64,000 nt of DNA from Agelaius tricolor (GCA_023055355.1 JALJCS010000002.1:85895001-85959000); one strand, 5' to 3'. Counted from the stretch's first letter, positions 11,996-25,000 are shown. The notes: generated from the sequence alone by a model not told the origin. Made by a program: numbers and translations.

Positions 11996-13909
11996 AACCA
12001 GCTGCTATTCTGGGAAGTAGAGCATGAGTGTCCTTTCTGCAGCTTCATTGGTACAATTGAGGGAACAGGCAGCTCAGGGGCTCTGGCAGGGTCAGGATTG
12101 CCTTCAGAGGGAAAGCAAGTCAGCATGCCCCCAGTAAAGAGCCCTGAAGACTTCACTGAATAGTGTGCTAAAGAGAATCCAAGGAGGACAGGGCAAAGTG
12201 CTGAGTAGTTGCTCATTACCTTAATTGGCTGGAACACTCAGGAAAGAAATAGTTAGAGGCTGTTACTTGTCTGAAGTGAATGAACTGAAATTATTTATAG
12301 AATTCAAGGGAATTCAAGAATTTAAAGAATTCAAGTTAACCCAAAATGACATTGAAAATGTTCCTCTCTTCCCAAAATTCACCCACAGAAATTGGACAAT
12401 TCTTTATCTATCCACGTATAAGCTTTCTAGAAACAGAAAGACTCATAATAAATATTGCTTCTGTGAATACTGAATTTGTATTTCAACAAGTGTATTATCA
12501 AGCAATTCAATATCCAGGTCCTCTGCTTGAGCCAGACCTTTAGGATTGACACAGGAGCCTTGCTAGTTTATGACTTGCAGGTTGAAATTAAAAATCACAA
12601 GACAATAGTCTATATTTTTCCCGATGTAAGCAGGGCTACTCAAGCACAGAGTAAAAGGGCTTCTGCCATTTAGATCAGATTTACAGTCATTAAGACTTTA
12701 TGCTTTGTGTTGTTCCTACAGCAAACTTCATCTTGACAAAAAGGGATTTTTAAACCAGTGAGTGCCAAGCCAATGATTTCCTCTGTGTGGAGGTGCATAA
12801 ACAAGATATATGGAATGATGAGAGAGAGTTTGTGTATCTTGAGACTGTCTGAATACTGCTATTTGATTGTTTTTAACCTTTCAAGCTTTTATGTTTGTCC
12901 AGTGACAAATAGTTGCCTTTCAATTCTTTTTGCTTTTAGATCAAAATGCCAAGTAAACATCTTTTTTGATAGAATACATTTAGAGATGAACATAGATTGT
13001 TCTGCTTTTTCATTATTTGTTTTTGATGATCTGCAGCCTTAAGAAAATAATCCTCTCCACACCTGAATCTCAGACCTAGCTTTTCTCTTGTTTACGGTTT
13101 GGTTAAATAGTTAACTGAGCACTGAAAAAGACAAAGAACAAGGTGGAAGGGGAAAATAAGCAGTAATCACAACTCTTCCTTTCTGACATCACAAAACTCA
13201 TCCCATAACCCATAATTCAACAGCAATGAAAAATAGAAATGATGCAATTTTTAGGAAATCTGTCCAGGAAGCTGGAAAACAAGACCTACTTCCTGTGTGA
13301 CCTTTGCCAGTTATTTAGGGCCATGTTCAGGCCATGCACCAGAAGGGCCTAAAATTAAGCATCATGAGCTTATGACATCCAAGCAGTCCAAGCCACCTGT
13401 TGGGTACCAAGAAAGGGAGGAAGCAGTCACACCACCTGGGTCAGGCAGCTGGACCACAATGGGGAGCAATGGGGCAGTGCACTCCCCTTGGGCACTGTGA
13501 TTTCTCCTGAGGACTCCAGGCACCAGCTGAGGTGTAGAAATGACAATGTGACACCCTCTTTCCTTCAACACAGACAGCACATCTTTTCCTATCTCACTTA
13601 GGTATTGTAAAAATTAACGTTCTGGTGGTTTGGTGACTGGGTGCCAGTGACAAAGGTCAGGTAAACACTTGGGCTGTAAGCTGAGGCAGTGTCTTTCATT
13701 AGACCAACTGCAAGAGATAAGGACCTGTACAGATAGCAGGCCATGGGACCATAAAGATTCCAGTGCCTTCCATACTCAGCTTGTTTCCATGTTCAGGAGT
13801 GGAATCACAGAGATTGGTAGATGGTGAGGAAGTGGCAAACAAAAGAAAATTTATGCTTTGCCAAATGTTATCCATCTTCTGGCCCCTGCTCCTTGTGAAA
13901 ACAATCTAA
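11996..13909. other. Non-genic stretch
   Basis: No gene recognised. The 94-codon frame at 12758-13042 (+) is AT-rich with no domain. A TTTCATTAGACCAACTGC stretch near 13695 resembles a fragment seen in old amniote repeats, but it is too short to name. Confidence 0.5.
12300..12335. repeat. Short degenerate tandem of GAATTCAAG
   Basis: Four imperfect copies of a 9-base unit in 36 bases (GAATTCAAG, GGAATTCAAG, AATTTAAAG, AATTCAAG). It reads GIQEFKEF-like in one frame, which is a by-product of the repeat rather than a protein. Confidence 0.8.
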
Positions 13910-14349
13910 AATCTAAATTTCAACTAAATTTCTCAAGGGAAGGGGGCACCTATCCATCTCACTCCTGCCAGTGAGATGCCAACACCTGTAATGGATGTCT
14001 GGAAGGCATTCCAGATACTCCAGCCAACACGCTGGCTTTATCTGGGGCCCAGCGCAAATGCCTGTACAGAAACACACGTAGTATGAGGAACAAACAAGAG
14101 GAACTAGAGATTTGCACATGCCTGGGTGGATTTGATATCACTGGGATCATGGAGACAAGGTAGCATGGCTCCAATGACTGGAGCACTGCAACAAAAAAGT
14201 TTTAGGAAAGACAGGTAGGGACATAAGGAGAGTAGCCCTCTACGTCAATGATCAGCTGGAGAGTATGAAACTCTGCCTGGGGAAGGACAAAAAGCCAACC
14301 AAGAGCTTGTGGGTTAAGGTAAAAGAGGGCAGGTAGAGGAGATGTCATA

Positions 14350-14556
14350 GTGGGGGTCTGCTACCAGCCTCCCAATCAGGAGGATGGTGTGGATGAAATC
14401 CCCTATAGGCAGTTAGGAGCAGCCTCACACCTGCAAACCCTGGTCCTCATTGGAGATTTCAGCCATGGGATATCTGTTGGAGGGACAACATGGCAGGACA
14501 TGAGCGATCTCCAAGGTTCCTTGAATGTGTCAATGACAACTTCCTTATACAAGTGA
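14350..14556 (+). pseudogene. CR1 ORF2 remnant: endonuclease fragment
   Basis: A 68-codon open stretch. GVCYQPPNQEDGVDE at the N-terminus and LVLIGDFSHG in the middle match the CR1 AP-endonuclease core (usual GVCYRPPNQ and GDFNHPD). The catalytic-region D of GDF is retained, but the following N and H-P-D context has decayed. The frame closes shortly before the LTR insertion. It is part of the dead CR1 around it. Confidence 0.85.
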
Positions 14557-14609
14557 TTGAGGAGCCAACAAGGGATGGTGCCATGCTGGACCTTCTACTC
14601 ACCAATGCG

Positions 14610-14993
14610 TGTCGCAGACATCTTTTCATTAAAATCCTTCTTTAGGATTTTTCCTTCTGAGAAGCTGAGAGGCCTCAGAAACAAAATGTAAATAATGGTT
14701 ATCTGCCGCTGTGGAATACAACAGGTAGATCCATGATTGGTCTCGTGTGGATGTTTGGGATTAATGACCAGTCACAGCAGAGCTGTCTCTCTCTATCCGA
14801 GCCACAGACCTTTGTTTTCATTCCATTCTGTTCTTAGCTTAGCTAGCCTTCTGAGATGAAACTTTTCCTTCTATTCTTTTTAGTATAGTTTTAATGTAAT
14901 ATATATCATAAAATAATAAATCAAGCCTTCTGAACATGGAGTCAACATTCTCGTCTCTTCCCTCACCTGAAAACCCCTGTGAACACTGTCACA
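14610..14993 (+). mobile_element. Solo LTR of an endogenous retrovirus inserted in CR1
   Basis: This 384-base element starts TGTCGCAGACA and ends AACACTGTCACA, the canonical TG...CA form. It lies exactly where CR1 homology is interrupted: left flank ...CTCACCAATGCG, right flank AATGGGGAGCAG. A short target duplication AATG (AATGCG/AATGGG, one mismatch) flanks it. A polyadenylation signal AATAAA is at 14915-14920. The sequence matches, from memory, an LTR that is abundant in passerine genomes. I do not assert a family name. No internal viral genes accompany it, so it is a solo LTR left by recombination. Confidence 0.9.
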
Positions 14994-16718
14994 AATGGGG
15001 AGCAGCTGATGGGGAATGTAGTGCTCCAAGGCAGCCTTGGCTGCAGTGACCACAAGATGGTGGAGTTTGAGGTCCTCAGGACAGTGAGCAAGCAGTGAGC
15101 TCACTGTCCTGGACCTCTTCCCCAGGAGAGCAGACTTTGGCCTATACACAGACATACTCTGTGAGCCCCATAGGACAGAGCCCCGGAGGCACAGGGGCCC
15201 AAGAATGCTGACTGATATTCAAGGATCACCTCCTCCTATCTCAGCCATGATGCATCCTGACAAGGAAGATATTCGGCAAAATCTCCATGGAAGGATAAGA
15301 AGCTGCTGAGCAATTTCAGACCAAAAAAAAAAAGAAGCTTTCAGAAGGCAGAAAGATGACAGGTGACATGGAAATTGTACAGGAAGTTAGAGGTAAGGTT
15401 AGGGAAACCAAGGCCCAGTTAGAATTGAGTCTTGCCTCCACCGAGGCCTCCATGCAAACAAAAGGAAAGCTAGGGATAATGTGGGTCTTCTCCAAATGGA
15501 AATGGGAGACCTGGCTGTGCTGGACAAAGAGTAGGCTGAGGTTCTCAGTGACTCCCCTGCCTCAGTTTTCAAATGCCCTAGCTGTGGGAAAGGCAAATGC
15601 AGAGACTGAAGAATGAAGACCCTAAGCCCACTGCAGGAGAGGAGCAGGTTTAAGATTCAGGAATCTGAATTTGTCTACAAGTCCATGGGACCTGATAGAG
15701 AGTCTTGAGGGAGACGGCAGATGAAGTTGCCAGCGGAAAAATCTTGTCAGTCACGTGAAGTTCCCAATGACTGAAAAAATGGAAATATAAAATCTTTGTC
15801 AGCAATGTGGACAGTGGAATTGAGTTCACTCTCAGCAGGTTCACTGATGGCACCAAGCTGTGTGGGGCAGTCAACATGCTGGAGGGAAGGGATGGCATCC
15901 AAGGTCCATCCAGAGGGACCTTGACAGGCTGGAGCGATGAGTCAGTGCAAACCTCATGAAGTTCGGCAAAACAAAGTCACCTGGGTTGTGGCAATTCCAG
16001 CACACCTACAGGCTGGGCAGAGAAGTGATTGAGGGCAAGCCTGTGGAGAAAGACTTGGGAGTGATGGCTGATGAAAAACTCACCCTGAACTGGGACTGAG
16101 CATTCACAGCCCCCAAAAGCCAAACACATCCTGGGCTGCAGCTAAAGGACCCTGGGCAGCAGGCAGAGGGAGGTGATTCTCCCCCTCTACTCTGCTCTCA
16201 TGAGACATCACCTTGGTATCCACAGCATGAGAAGGACATGGATCTGTTGGACCAAGTCCAGAGGATGCCACAAAGTTGATGAGGGCTGGAGCACCTCCCC
16301 TTCAAAGACAGGCAGAGTAAGTTGAGGCTGTTCAACCTGGAGAAGAGAAGGTTTATGTGGAGACCTCATAGCAGCCCTCAGTGTCTAAGGGGGCTTGGAG
16401 GGAAGCTGGAGAAGGGCTCTTCATCAGGAACTATAATGATAGGACAAGGAGTAATGGATACAATCTGAAAGAGGAGAAATTTAGGCTGAATTTAGGGATA
16501 TGCTCTTTACTGTGAGGGTGGTGAGATACAGGAACAGGTTGCCCAGGGACATTGTGAATGCCCCAACCCTGGCAATGTTCAAGGTCAGGTTGAATAAGGC
16601 CTTGAGCAAACTGGTCTAGGAGGGATCCTTGACCATGGAAGGAGGAGTTGGAACTAAATGATCTTTAAGGTCCCTTCCAAACCTTAACATTCTATTATTC
16701 TGTGGTTCTGTAATTCTA

Positions 16719-19700
16719 ATCATCATTGGATCCTTCAAAAATTTATTAAAAACCCCAAGAGAAATTAGCATTGTCACCTTGTACAGTTAAAAAGGTCCTC
16801 CTTACTTTTAGCTTTCCTGTTTAAAGTGTTTCTTAACCTCAGCAGCTCTAGAAAAGGCAACAAGTACAAGTCTTCTCCATTAGGTCCAATGGTCTCCAGA
16901 ACTCTTCAGAGAGCTCACCACATGGACCTGGATCATACTGCTTGTTGCCTGGATCATTTAGTTATTAGAAATTGCTCACATTTTAGTCTTAGGCTGCTTT
17001 TTAGCTGTGTGCAGGAGCAGCAAAGAGTCCCATTGTGCACTCAGTCAACTCTGTGACACATTTAAATGTTATTTTTGGTGGTGTAAAGCCAGAGTAATTA
17101 TCCACATAATATTCAGATTTCTCTAAGCCCTTTACCTTACTCTCCAGATCACATGTCAGAAGAGAGCTGCTCAGCCAGCTTTCCTTGCATGGCCACTGAA
17201 GACCAGCAGCATGTCTAGGATAAAATCCACCCACTGACTGCAGGGGTTTTTCTCCAGTTTGTCCATTGCAACCCTTTCCCACAAAAGCTGTAACAACCAA
17301 TTCTGCCTCCTTAAAAATGCAATAGTTGCTGGTGTATCCAGTGGAAACATTAGCCAGGAAAAAGCCCCAGGGGAGCATTAACCCATCCTTCCTCAGACCC
17401 ATCTGTGCTGGCTGGTACCTGCACGCTCCCTGTCACACAGTGGGGAGCAGCTGCATTCCCCCATCAGCCACATCATCCCTGGTCCTGACCCTGTGTTGCT
17501 GAGCATCTGTCTGCAGGCATTTTACTCCTCGTGATTTTTCTGTGATAGCTGTTTTCTCTTAAGCTCTCATCTGAAATGCTGTGCCTCTCTCAGGGTCAAA
17601 ATTATGTCAGCATCCTGCAGGATTTTGTCTGGCTGGAAAGACTGAGATGCCCAACATCAATCAAACAGTTGTGCCAGGCACTGTAACAGGAAACAAATCC
17701 TTGCTCTGATGAGGAGTCTGTTTGAATGCACAAGATAGGCAAAGGGATAAATGCAACAAGGTAAAATCAACGTTCCCAGATTCTACAGCCAAGCCAGCAG
17801 CAGAGCCAGTCTCCTTCTTAGACTAACACCTGACCCCCTGGACCAGCCAACCACAGTTCATAACCTGACATGGGGAAGCTGCTTTGGATCCCAAATAAGT
17901 CTTGTAAGAATGACTTGACAAGCACTACAGAATACTGACAGAAGACATTTTTATGAAGGCATTTCTTTACTTTAATTGAGCAAACGGTTTAATTAGATTT
18001 TTCTCACACACCAAATAAACAGCATTTCGCTCTGTCTTGTTCTGTATCTTGTGAATGATTCTTAGATGTGGTTTCCCCAAAGTCACTCCTTAAATTGGAA
18101 TGATTAAATACAGCCAGCATATTTTTTCTCATAGTAAATGTCAAACTAAAGGCAAAAATAAAAATAAAATTATAATGTCATTTTGTGCTGGCTGCAAATT
18201 CAACCAGTTGGAATAATCTCCACGCCCATGAACATGACCATTTTTCTCTTCAGGCAGTCAAGACAGATGTCTTCATCTGCTTTCTTTGTGAGCATAGAGG
18301 CAGAGGAGCCTTGACAGTGCTGTACACCATGGCTCCTACAGCCTACAACCTCTTCCATCGTGGAGCACAGTGCTGTAAGGCCCTCGGGGTACATCACTGA
18401 TCAGAAAGATCAAATTGTACATAGCAGAACAAAATGAAAGAGATGTAATTCACTTCAAGCACAGCCTTGGCTCCCTGCACTTCCTCCCTTTGGGCCTCAT
18501 TGAGCCTTAGGGAGAAAGGAATGAGGAAGCAAGTAGAGCAATTGCTGAGAGATAAAAGCATTGAGGCCAAAAATTAGGGAAAGACTCAGACCTACAGAGA
18601 TGTCAGGCTTTTTCCCTTCATTGAATCAGGCCCTTCAGGATCACTTAGGACAAGTAATCTCTGTTTGCAGTTGCCACTTCACAGCACTGAAAGGGAGCAG
18701 GGGGCAGTGACTGTTTTCTCTGAGATGCACTCAGTCCCACACAACAACATCAGATCCTGGGTGTGAGCAGTGAGACTGGGACAGCAGCATGTGCAGATGA
18801 ACAGGAGGAAATCTCCCTCATGGGCCAGCTTGGGCACCCAGTAGTTTAATTTGCCTTCTTTACCTACAGGATTCAAGGAAGAACCAGCAACCCTTCACTA
18901 ATCACCTCCTTCCCCCATTCACATGGATTTGGATGCAGTGTTCTGGCAGTAATGCAAGTTAATCAGCAACTCTCCAATGAACCAGAATCCATGGAAAAGG
19001 CTATGTTAGTGTCAGATTTTCTGGAAGCTAGATTTTGATATTTCCTCTAACCCAAAAATTTAATGACAAATTGCTTCTTTTACATCGGCCTCGTGTTTGG
19101 TGGTGCTAGCTGGCTGTGCAAGGCAGAGACAGATGTTTTTTTATTATTTTGCTAGTACAAATTGACTGGCATTAATGCCATCCCAGTCTGGCATTAAGAA
19201 AGTTGGGCTGAGGTTTTTAGCCATCAGATCACTTCTCAGAGACTGGATATGGCAGCAGTATGCAAACAGTGCATGCAGAATCCTTGGAAATAAACCATTT
19301 TTATGAATGGTTAAGTTGCAAGATTCAGAGAAGAACTTGTAAGTCCTCTAATTCTTATGTTATAATAACACTGTAAGATTATAAATAACCTGCAATAGTT
19401 GTTTGGGGCTGTTTATCACATTTAGAAGCGGGGGGGGGGACAAAATAGTATGTCAATAAAAATGTGCACAGTAATCCTGACTTAGTTGTTCTCAAAAGTT
19501 ACTGCCATTTTAGCTGCTCCAAGATGTATTCCAAGATATATGTTTGCTTTTAATCTTTAGCAAAGATTATGGAGAGCTAAAATGAGGAACCAAAATGCAT
19601 CACAGATGGTGTCTAGGACATGAACCCTCTTTTTATGTTTCTTGGAGCTGATACATAGTGTGGGCTGAAATTAAAAAGAATACAATTGGAATAACCAGTT

Positions 19701-22700
19701 ACTCAATATAAAAGAGACCTGACAATGAATTTGTATACCTGAGAGTTTGTCTGAGATTTGATTTCACAAATATATCAGTTGGTGTAAGGACAGCACCTCC
19801 ACCTAAAGGCTTTCTCTCAGATACTTGGCCCATCATAACTGCAACCATCATTTCTATTGCAATAAGAGAGGTGGCTCTGACCATTAGAACATTTCACACT
19901 TTGCATGCTGAGTAGGGTTTTTAGCCAGTAAAAGTCACACTTTTCTCTGTAACTCTTTCAAATATGTGTTCTTTTATTTTAAACAAATTTATTCTTCCTA
20001 TCAGCTCCTTGATATTCAGAGACAGTTTAAGGCAGGACACTTCAAGACAGGTCAAAATCTGAACTTTTCCAGCGACATTTAAATCTTAACTATAAAATTA
20101 TTTCCATTTTTCAGATGCTCTCAGCAATTCAACTCACATTCAACTCATTTTTCTCTCATACCTCCTATATCATTGCATTATTTAAAATACAAATGGTTTC
20201 CCATGCTACAAATCAGTAGCCCAGCAACATACCTTGTTTCACTGATGAAATGAGAAATTTTTGACACCAGCACTGACTGACAGCTAGCAGACAGTAATCT
20301 ATCATGGAAGCAGTAGCAAAAAGAACACAGCCCAAAATGCACGTGTGTGTAGCCATCATCTTGTGTCAGTAAAAAAAGTCAGTTTTACTCCATGGGAAAG
20401 CACAGACTCCCTACAGTATCCCTGATCCTTCAGGCAGAATTGTCAGCATCTTCCTCTCCTGAGAGCTCCCATCACTGCATCATTTAAACACCAGGAACAA
20501 CATCAATGCTAGGGAGCAATGGACCTACACACAAAATAAGGCGCATTGCTTAAAAAAATATCAAATGGTCATCTACATCAAAGGTTTCAAGATTGTTTAT
20601 TTCCATGAAATAAAGGTCCCTTTCTTTGAAAACAGCCTAATAGCCTTCAGCTCAATATGCAGCTACAGGAAAGAAAAAAAAAATTAAAAGAAACATTGAC
20701 TAAACATTTCAAGCTTGTGGAATAGCATAAAGAGTACTGGAAGACACACGATGCATAATAAACCAATTGCTTAGCCATTCCTGGAACAGGGTATGCAGCA
20801 TTTGTTACAGCACTTCAAAAGAGAACTCTGGAATTGTAGGGATCAAAGGAGGATAACAAAATACAGATTTGATAAAGACAGGGATTGCTTATCTTTAGGA
20901 GGGTAAATCAGAGGAGGACACGAGAAAAGTACAAAGGAATGAATAGTCTGTGAAAAGTAGACAAAGAATTTCAGCTTTCTATCAGGGCTACATTTATGCT
21001 AGAACAGTTCAGAAAAGTGGTCCAATATCTGCTGTAGCCCTAAAATGAGCTACTTCTATTGGCTTTTGGCCTGTGAATATGGGTAGGTACCCATGCACCT
21101 CAGAGATGAAAGACAACTCAAAAACAGAACATATTCTTTCATGAATAAGAGCATCCAAATGACAAAAACCAGCACAGAAATAATCTGGGATTATATAGCA
21201 ACCTCTGCTCCAAGCTTCAGGCCAACCTCTATTTGTGATGCATCAGGATGAAAATTAAATTCTGCAAGATAATTCTGTGCCCTGTACCATTGTTAGATAT
21301 CATATACAAGCATTGTTCTTTTTTTCATTGAAAAAGTCAGAACTGGACGGTGCAGCCCCACGGCCACTGAGGTGTGTGTGGCTCCTCTCCTTGCACAAGA
21401 GCATCCTTCCTCAGAGCTGGGTATTCCACCACACAGGTGAGCATGTGTTCCCCTTGCCAGGAACTGATTTCATGGTTCAGAAAAATCCCATCACCTGTCA
21501 GTGGGGGAAAGCCTCCTCTGGTTTCCCATTTTGTTGGACAGAAAGGAGGGGCTCCTCAGAAGCCAATGCAGAGCAAAAACCCAAATCCATAGCTTTGACT
21601 TGTTCCCTGGAGGTGGTTCTTTTAATTCCAGAGGCATCTTAAGGAGATTTACCTGGGAAGCTGGATGCTACAATGGTGGTGAAAATCCACTCAATCTCTG
21701 TACACTACAACCATGCCCAGGGTAAATATTTATTTAATAACTTTTTTTAAATCTTCGTAAAAGTTCTAGTTACCTTTGTACCTGATATTAAGAATTTCAA
21801 TCTGTAATTTGATAACAACTTTAAAAGCAGTATAATAAAGCTTTTACTTCAAAAAAGAATTCTGGGCAATGATTAACAGGATTAATCCCACCAACGTAAA
21901 ACTAAACAGCACCATGCTATAAAGCCCTGTAGATGAACCCTCTTGAATAAAAATAAATAAATGATATATGGAAGCTGAAAACAAACTTCCATGATTTAAT
22001 TCTTCCCTTTTTTACAAATGTATAATACAGAAGTAACTCAAATCAAGCCTGCAGAATAATTCAGGAGTTGAACTACCAGAGATCAAACCACAGACCACAA
22101 CAATGTACGCAGAATTAAAACCAGAACTAACATAATAGCAAAGTCACAAAACCAAAAGTGGACAAGTGATGGATAAATCTTTTGCATATATTTTTGGAGA
22201 GCAAATACTAGTGGAGCAAAGGAATACACCTACAGAACTGCAGACTTCTGTCTGTCCACAAAAGCCTTTATGCGTTTAACGGATTTCCCCCATAACATGT
22301 ACATTCATTTATTCTTTCTCTATTAAAAATCTCCAATAAACAATATCCCCTGAGCTGATGAGAACAACCTGAAAGAAGCATATTGTCACAGATGACAGTG
22401 AGACAGAATTGATCTAGACAGATTTATTCCCAGGTTTAGCAAGAAATTCACAATTATTGTAAAAAGAAAGGAGAGAAAAATTACTTTTGCTTGGGGCATT
22501 TAATGGCTGCTGCACTATCCCTTGCCTTTTAATCACTTGCTGCGGTGAAGCAACAATCAATACAGTGTAAAAGAGATCACAAGAGGAGCTGAACCAGGTC
22601 TCACTAAAATCAGTGGTTGGAAAAAAAGCTTCCCCAGGGGAAGTTCTCTGAGAACCAGAGTACAGAACCTGCAGCTCAAGAGCTGAGACCAAGGTGACTT

Positions 22701-23599
22701 TGAGCCCCAGTTGCACTCTCCCCGTAAGACTGCTTCAGAGGACTGAGACTGATCCTAAGGGAATGCATCCCAGTTGGGACAACATCCCCAGGCCACTGCA
22801 GCAGCATGATGCTGCAAGTCCTGCTCCAGCCTTCCCTGAGCGTTCTCCCTGCACCAGGCCCCATGGAGAGCACTCAGAGGACAGCAGTGGGCATGGTTCC
22901 ATGGTGCTTCCACTGAAGGGAAGAAAAGAGACCACAGCTGAGGCATCTGAGACTCTGTGCTGCTGGGTCTCACCCCAGAAGAGCAGAGGCAGAGCATACA
23001 CAGAAGGCTTCACACCCTCCCAAGAGAGTGGAGTTATAGGGTGGAAGAGAGCTGATTCAGGACCACAGCATTACTCCAGAGGACCTTCAGTCATTATTTC
23101 TTTCCCATGGGATCTCTGTATAACCTAGTCACAATCATTTTGTACCTGTGCCTCATTTCTGCAGAAAGTATATTACTTTTCAGTAATTTCAGATTTCAGA
23201 GTGGAGGCATGGGAGAGGGGATGACCACTAACTGTCCCAAACTGTGAATTCCTAGGATTTTAATATGAGAAGCGTCTCAGGTTCTGAGACATATTTGAAA
23301 TTTTGTCTTTATTATTTTATTGCAAATAAAATGTCTTTTAAAAAATAAGATTTTTTTTCCTACAATTGTGTCACTAGACAAAACTAAAGTATGCACTCTG
23401 GCTTCTCTCCAGGGCTGATTACAAACCTGGATTTGCAATATAATTAAAAAATGAAATAATTACAAGGCTTAGACATGAAGAAAGGATTTTTAATGTTCCA
23501 CACCCAGCTTTGCTCCTGATCTGTCAGTGACCTCAGGCAACAAACCAAAACCTGCTTAAAATCCATCGGAGCTTCACATCTGGAGGCATCAAGTCAGTA
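16719..23599. other. Long non-genic stretch, little recognised
   Basis: Almost 7 kb with no gene and no clear transposon. Short open frames (up to 144 codons at 22694-23128 +, mirrored on - at 22735-23013) show no motif. Low-complexity spots include a G10 run at 19430-19439, A/T-rich tracts near 18150-18178 and 21941-21966, and A-runs near 20673. Very old, unrecognisable repeats could be hidden here. Confidence 0.5.
19430..19439. repeat. G10 homopolymer
   Basis: Ten consecutive G residues between AGAAGC and ACAAAATAG. It is an isolated G-run in AT-leaning sequence. Confidence 0.95.
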
Positions 23600-24860
23600 G
23601 GAGTGTTCTTGTAAAGTCAGACTAAAGGTCCATCTAATCCAATGTTGTTCTTGCAAGCATGGTTGCACACCCAGGTAAAAGATGTTAGAACCCAGCAAGA
23701 ATGTAAATTACATTTTGTTCTATACAGCTCAGTCTCTGCCTGCCTATGGTTCATGAACTTGCTCAGCAATGGAAATATCTTTGCATGTAATAACCCTCCA
23801 TGCATCTTTCTTTCATAAATGTAGCTAATGATTTTTAAGCCTATGTAAACATTTGGCTCCCACAACCTCTTCTACCATTAGGCTTTTTAGGTGCTTCTAA
23901 AACAGAAGCCAATTCATAGTTTTAATTACCCACATTGTCCAGTCTCTGCATATTTTCCCGTTCTAGTCTATGGTTTTAGTGACTGGAATACCAAAAATGC
24001 ATTTTATCCTCATGAAGCTGCCTACACCACACAGAATGTTTTACTCTCTATTCCTCTCCTAAACATTTATAATATACATCTGTGGTTTCTAGTCAACATT
24101 AAGTTGATTTTTTCATAGAGTTCTTGGGGTTTTTTTTCTCCCAAGTTCTTGGTTATAATCCCAAGATTTCATTCCTGATGAGCAATATCTACTCCACAGC
24201 CTGTTCTTCATAAATTTTTCTCCGTATTACTTTATATTACTTTAGTGTGTTACTTTATATTTGTTCTTTCTTGTTCAGTACCATGGGAGTTTTCCTAAAT
24301 TCTTTATAAGGAGTTTTCATTTTACAACATTAAATAATTTGGTATCATGAGCAAACTTTGTCATCTTACTATTTACATCCTTTCCTAAACCAGCTATGAA
24401 GATACTGAACTGTGCACACTGACTGAGAATCTCTATGGGACACCAGTGGGGCTTTCCAGCATTGACAAAACTGACAGCTTAATCCTTCCCTTTTTTTCTT
24501 GTGCCTTTTAACCACACTTTCATCTATGCAAGAACCTTTGCTTTTATCCTTTTGCAGCTCAGTTTCTTTAAAAGTCTTTGATGAGAAACCTTGTCAAAGG
24601 CCTTCTAGAAACCCAAGTATTGCCTGGATCTCCCTGGTCTATGTGGTTATTGACTTCTTCAAAGCATAGATTTATGATGCACAACTCTATAAATGCCACA
24701 GAGACTCTTCCTCAATATATCATATTTACCCACATGCCTGCTAATGTTACACTTCATTATAGTTTCTATCATCTTAGTGTAGATGTTTACTTTAATGGCC
24801 TGTAGTTTCCCGGGTTTTCTCTTATTCTTCCACTTTCCATTCCACTGACACCACAATAAT
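23600..24860 (-). mobile_element. Ancient CR1-lineage LINE (3' half)
   Basis: From left to right the + strand follows the antisense of an old amniote CR1-type LINE. A GTCAGACTAAAGGTCCATCTAATCC start (3' UTR) is followed by long 3' coding sequence. At 24420-24470 there is GACACCAGTGGGGCT-type sequence. At 24555-24610 the antisense encodes KAFDKVSHQRLLKKL, the conserved RT block. Further right is CTGTAGTTTCCCGGG, the region of the finger block. Many stops and indels indicate great age compared with the other CR1 copies. About 1.25 kb is recognisable, and the 5' half is missing or eroded. Confidence 0.85.
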
Positions 24861-24908
24861 TTTATGCCCAAGGTTCAGCTAATAACCAGTCACAAGAAGT
24901 CAGACAGA

Positions 24909-25000
24909 GTCACAGAATCACAGAGTGTCTCTGGTTGGAAGGGATCCATAAAGATCACCAAGTTCAACTCCCTGCTCTTTGTAGCACTTAGAGCAGAGCA
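24909..25000 (-). mobile_element. CR1 LINE 3'-end fragment
   Basis: The + strand reads GTCACAGAATCACAGAGTG, a GGTTGGAAGGGATCCATAAA segment and a GATCACCAAGTTCAACTCC segment, the antisense of the CR1 3' terminus. It is less eroded than the LINE just to its left and was probably a later, separate insertion. Confidence 0.88.

Larger units (their letters stand above)
13910..16718 (+). mobile_element. CR1 LINE, long copy split by an LTR and internally deleted
   Basis: A sense-strand CR1. About 14060-14160 encodes the start of ORF2 (CLYRNTRSMRNKQEELE, then GGFDITGIMETR). 14340-14480 encodes the endonuclease GVCYQPPNQED and IGDFSH. From 14994 the endonuclease end continues (a GCSDHKMVEF-like segment). 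RT begins near 15680 (YKSMGPD), then EVPND at about 15757. The sequence then jumps to the segment just before the catalytic box (SNVDSGIEFTLSRFTDGTKLCGA, about 15800-15865), so RT fingers and most of the palm are missing. Thumb remnants and the 3' UTR follow, ending at about 16718 in ATTCTATTATTCTGTGG. Stops and frameshifts are frequent. The 5' boundary is approximate. Confidence 0.9.
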
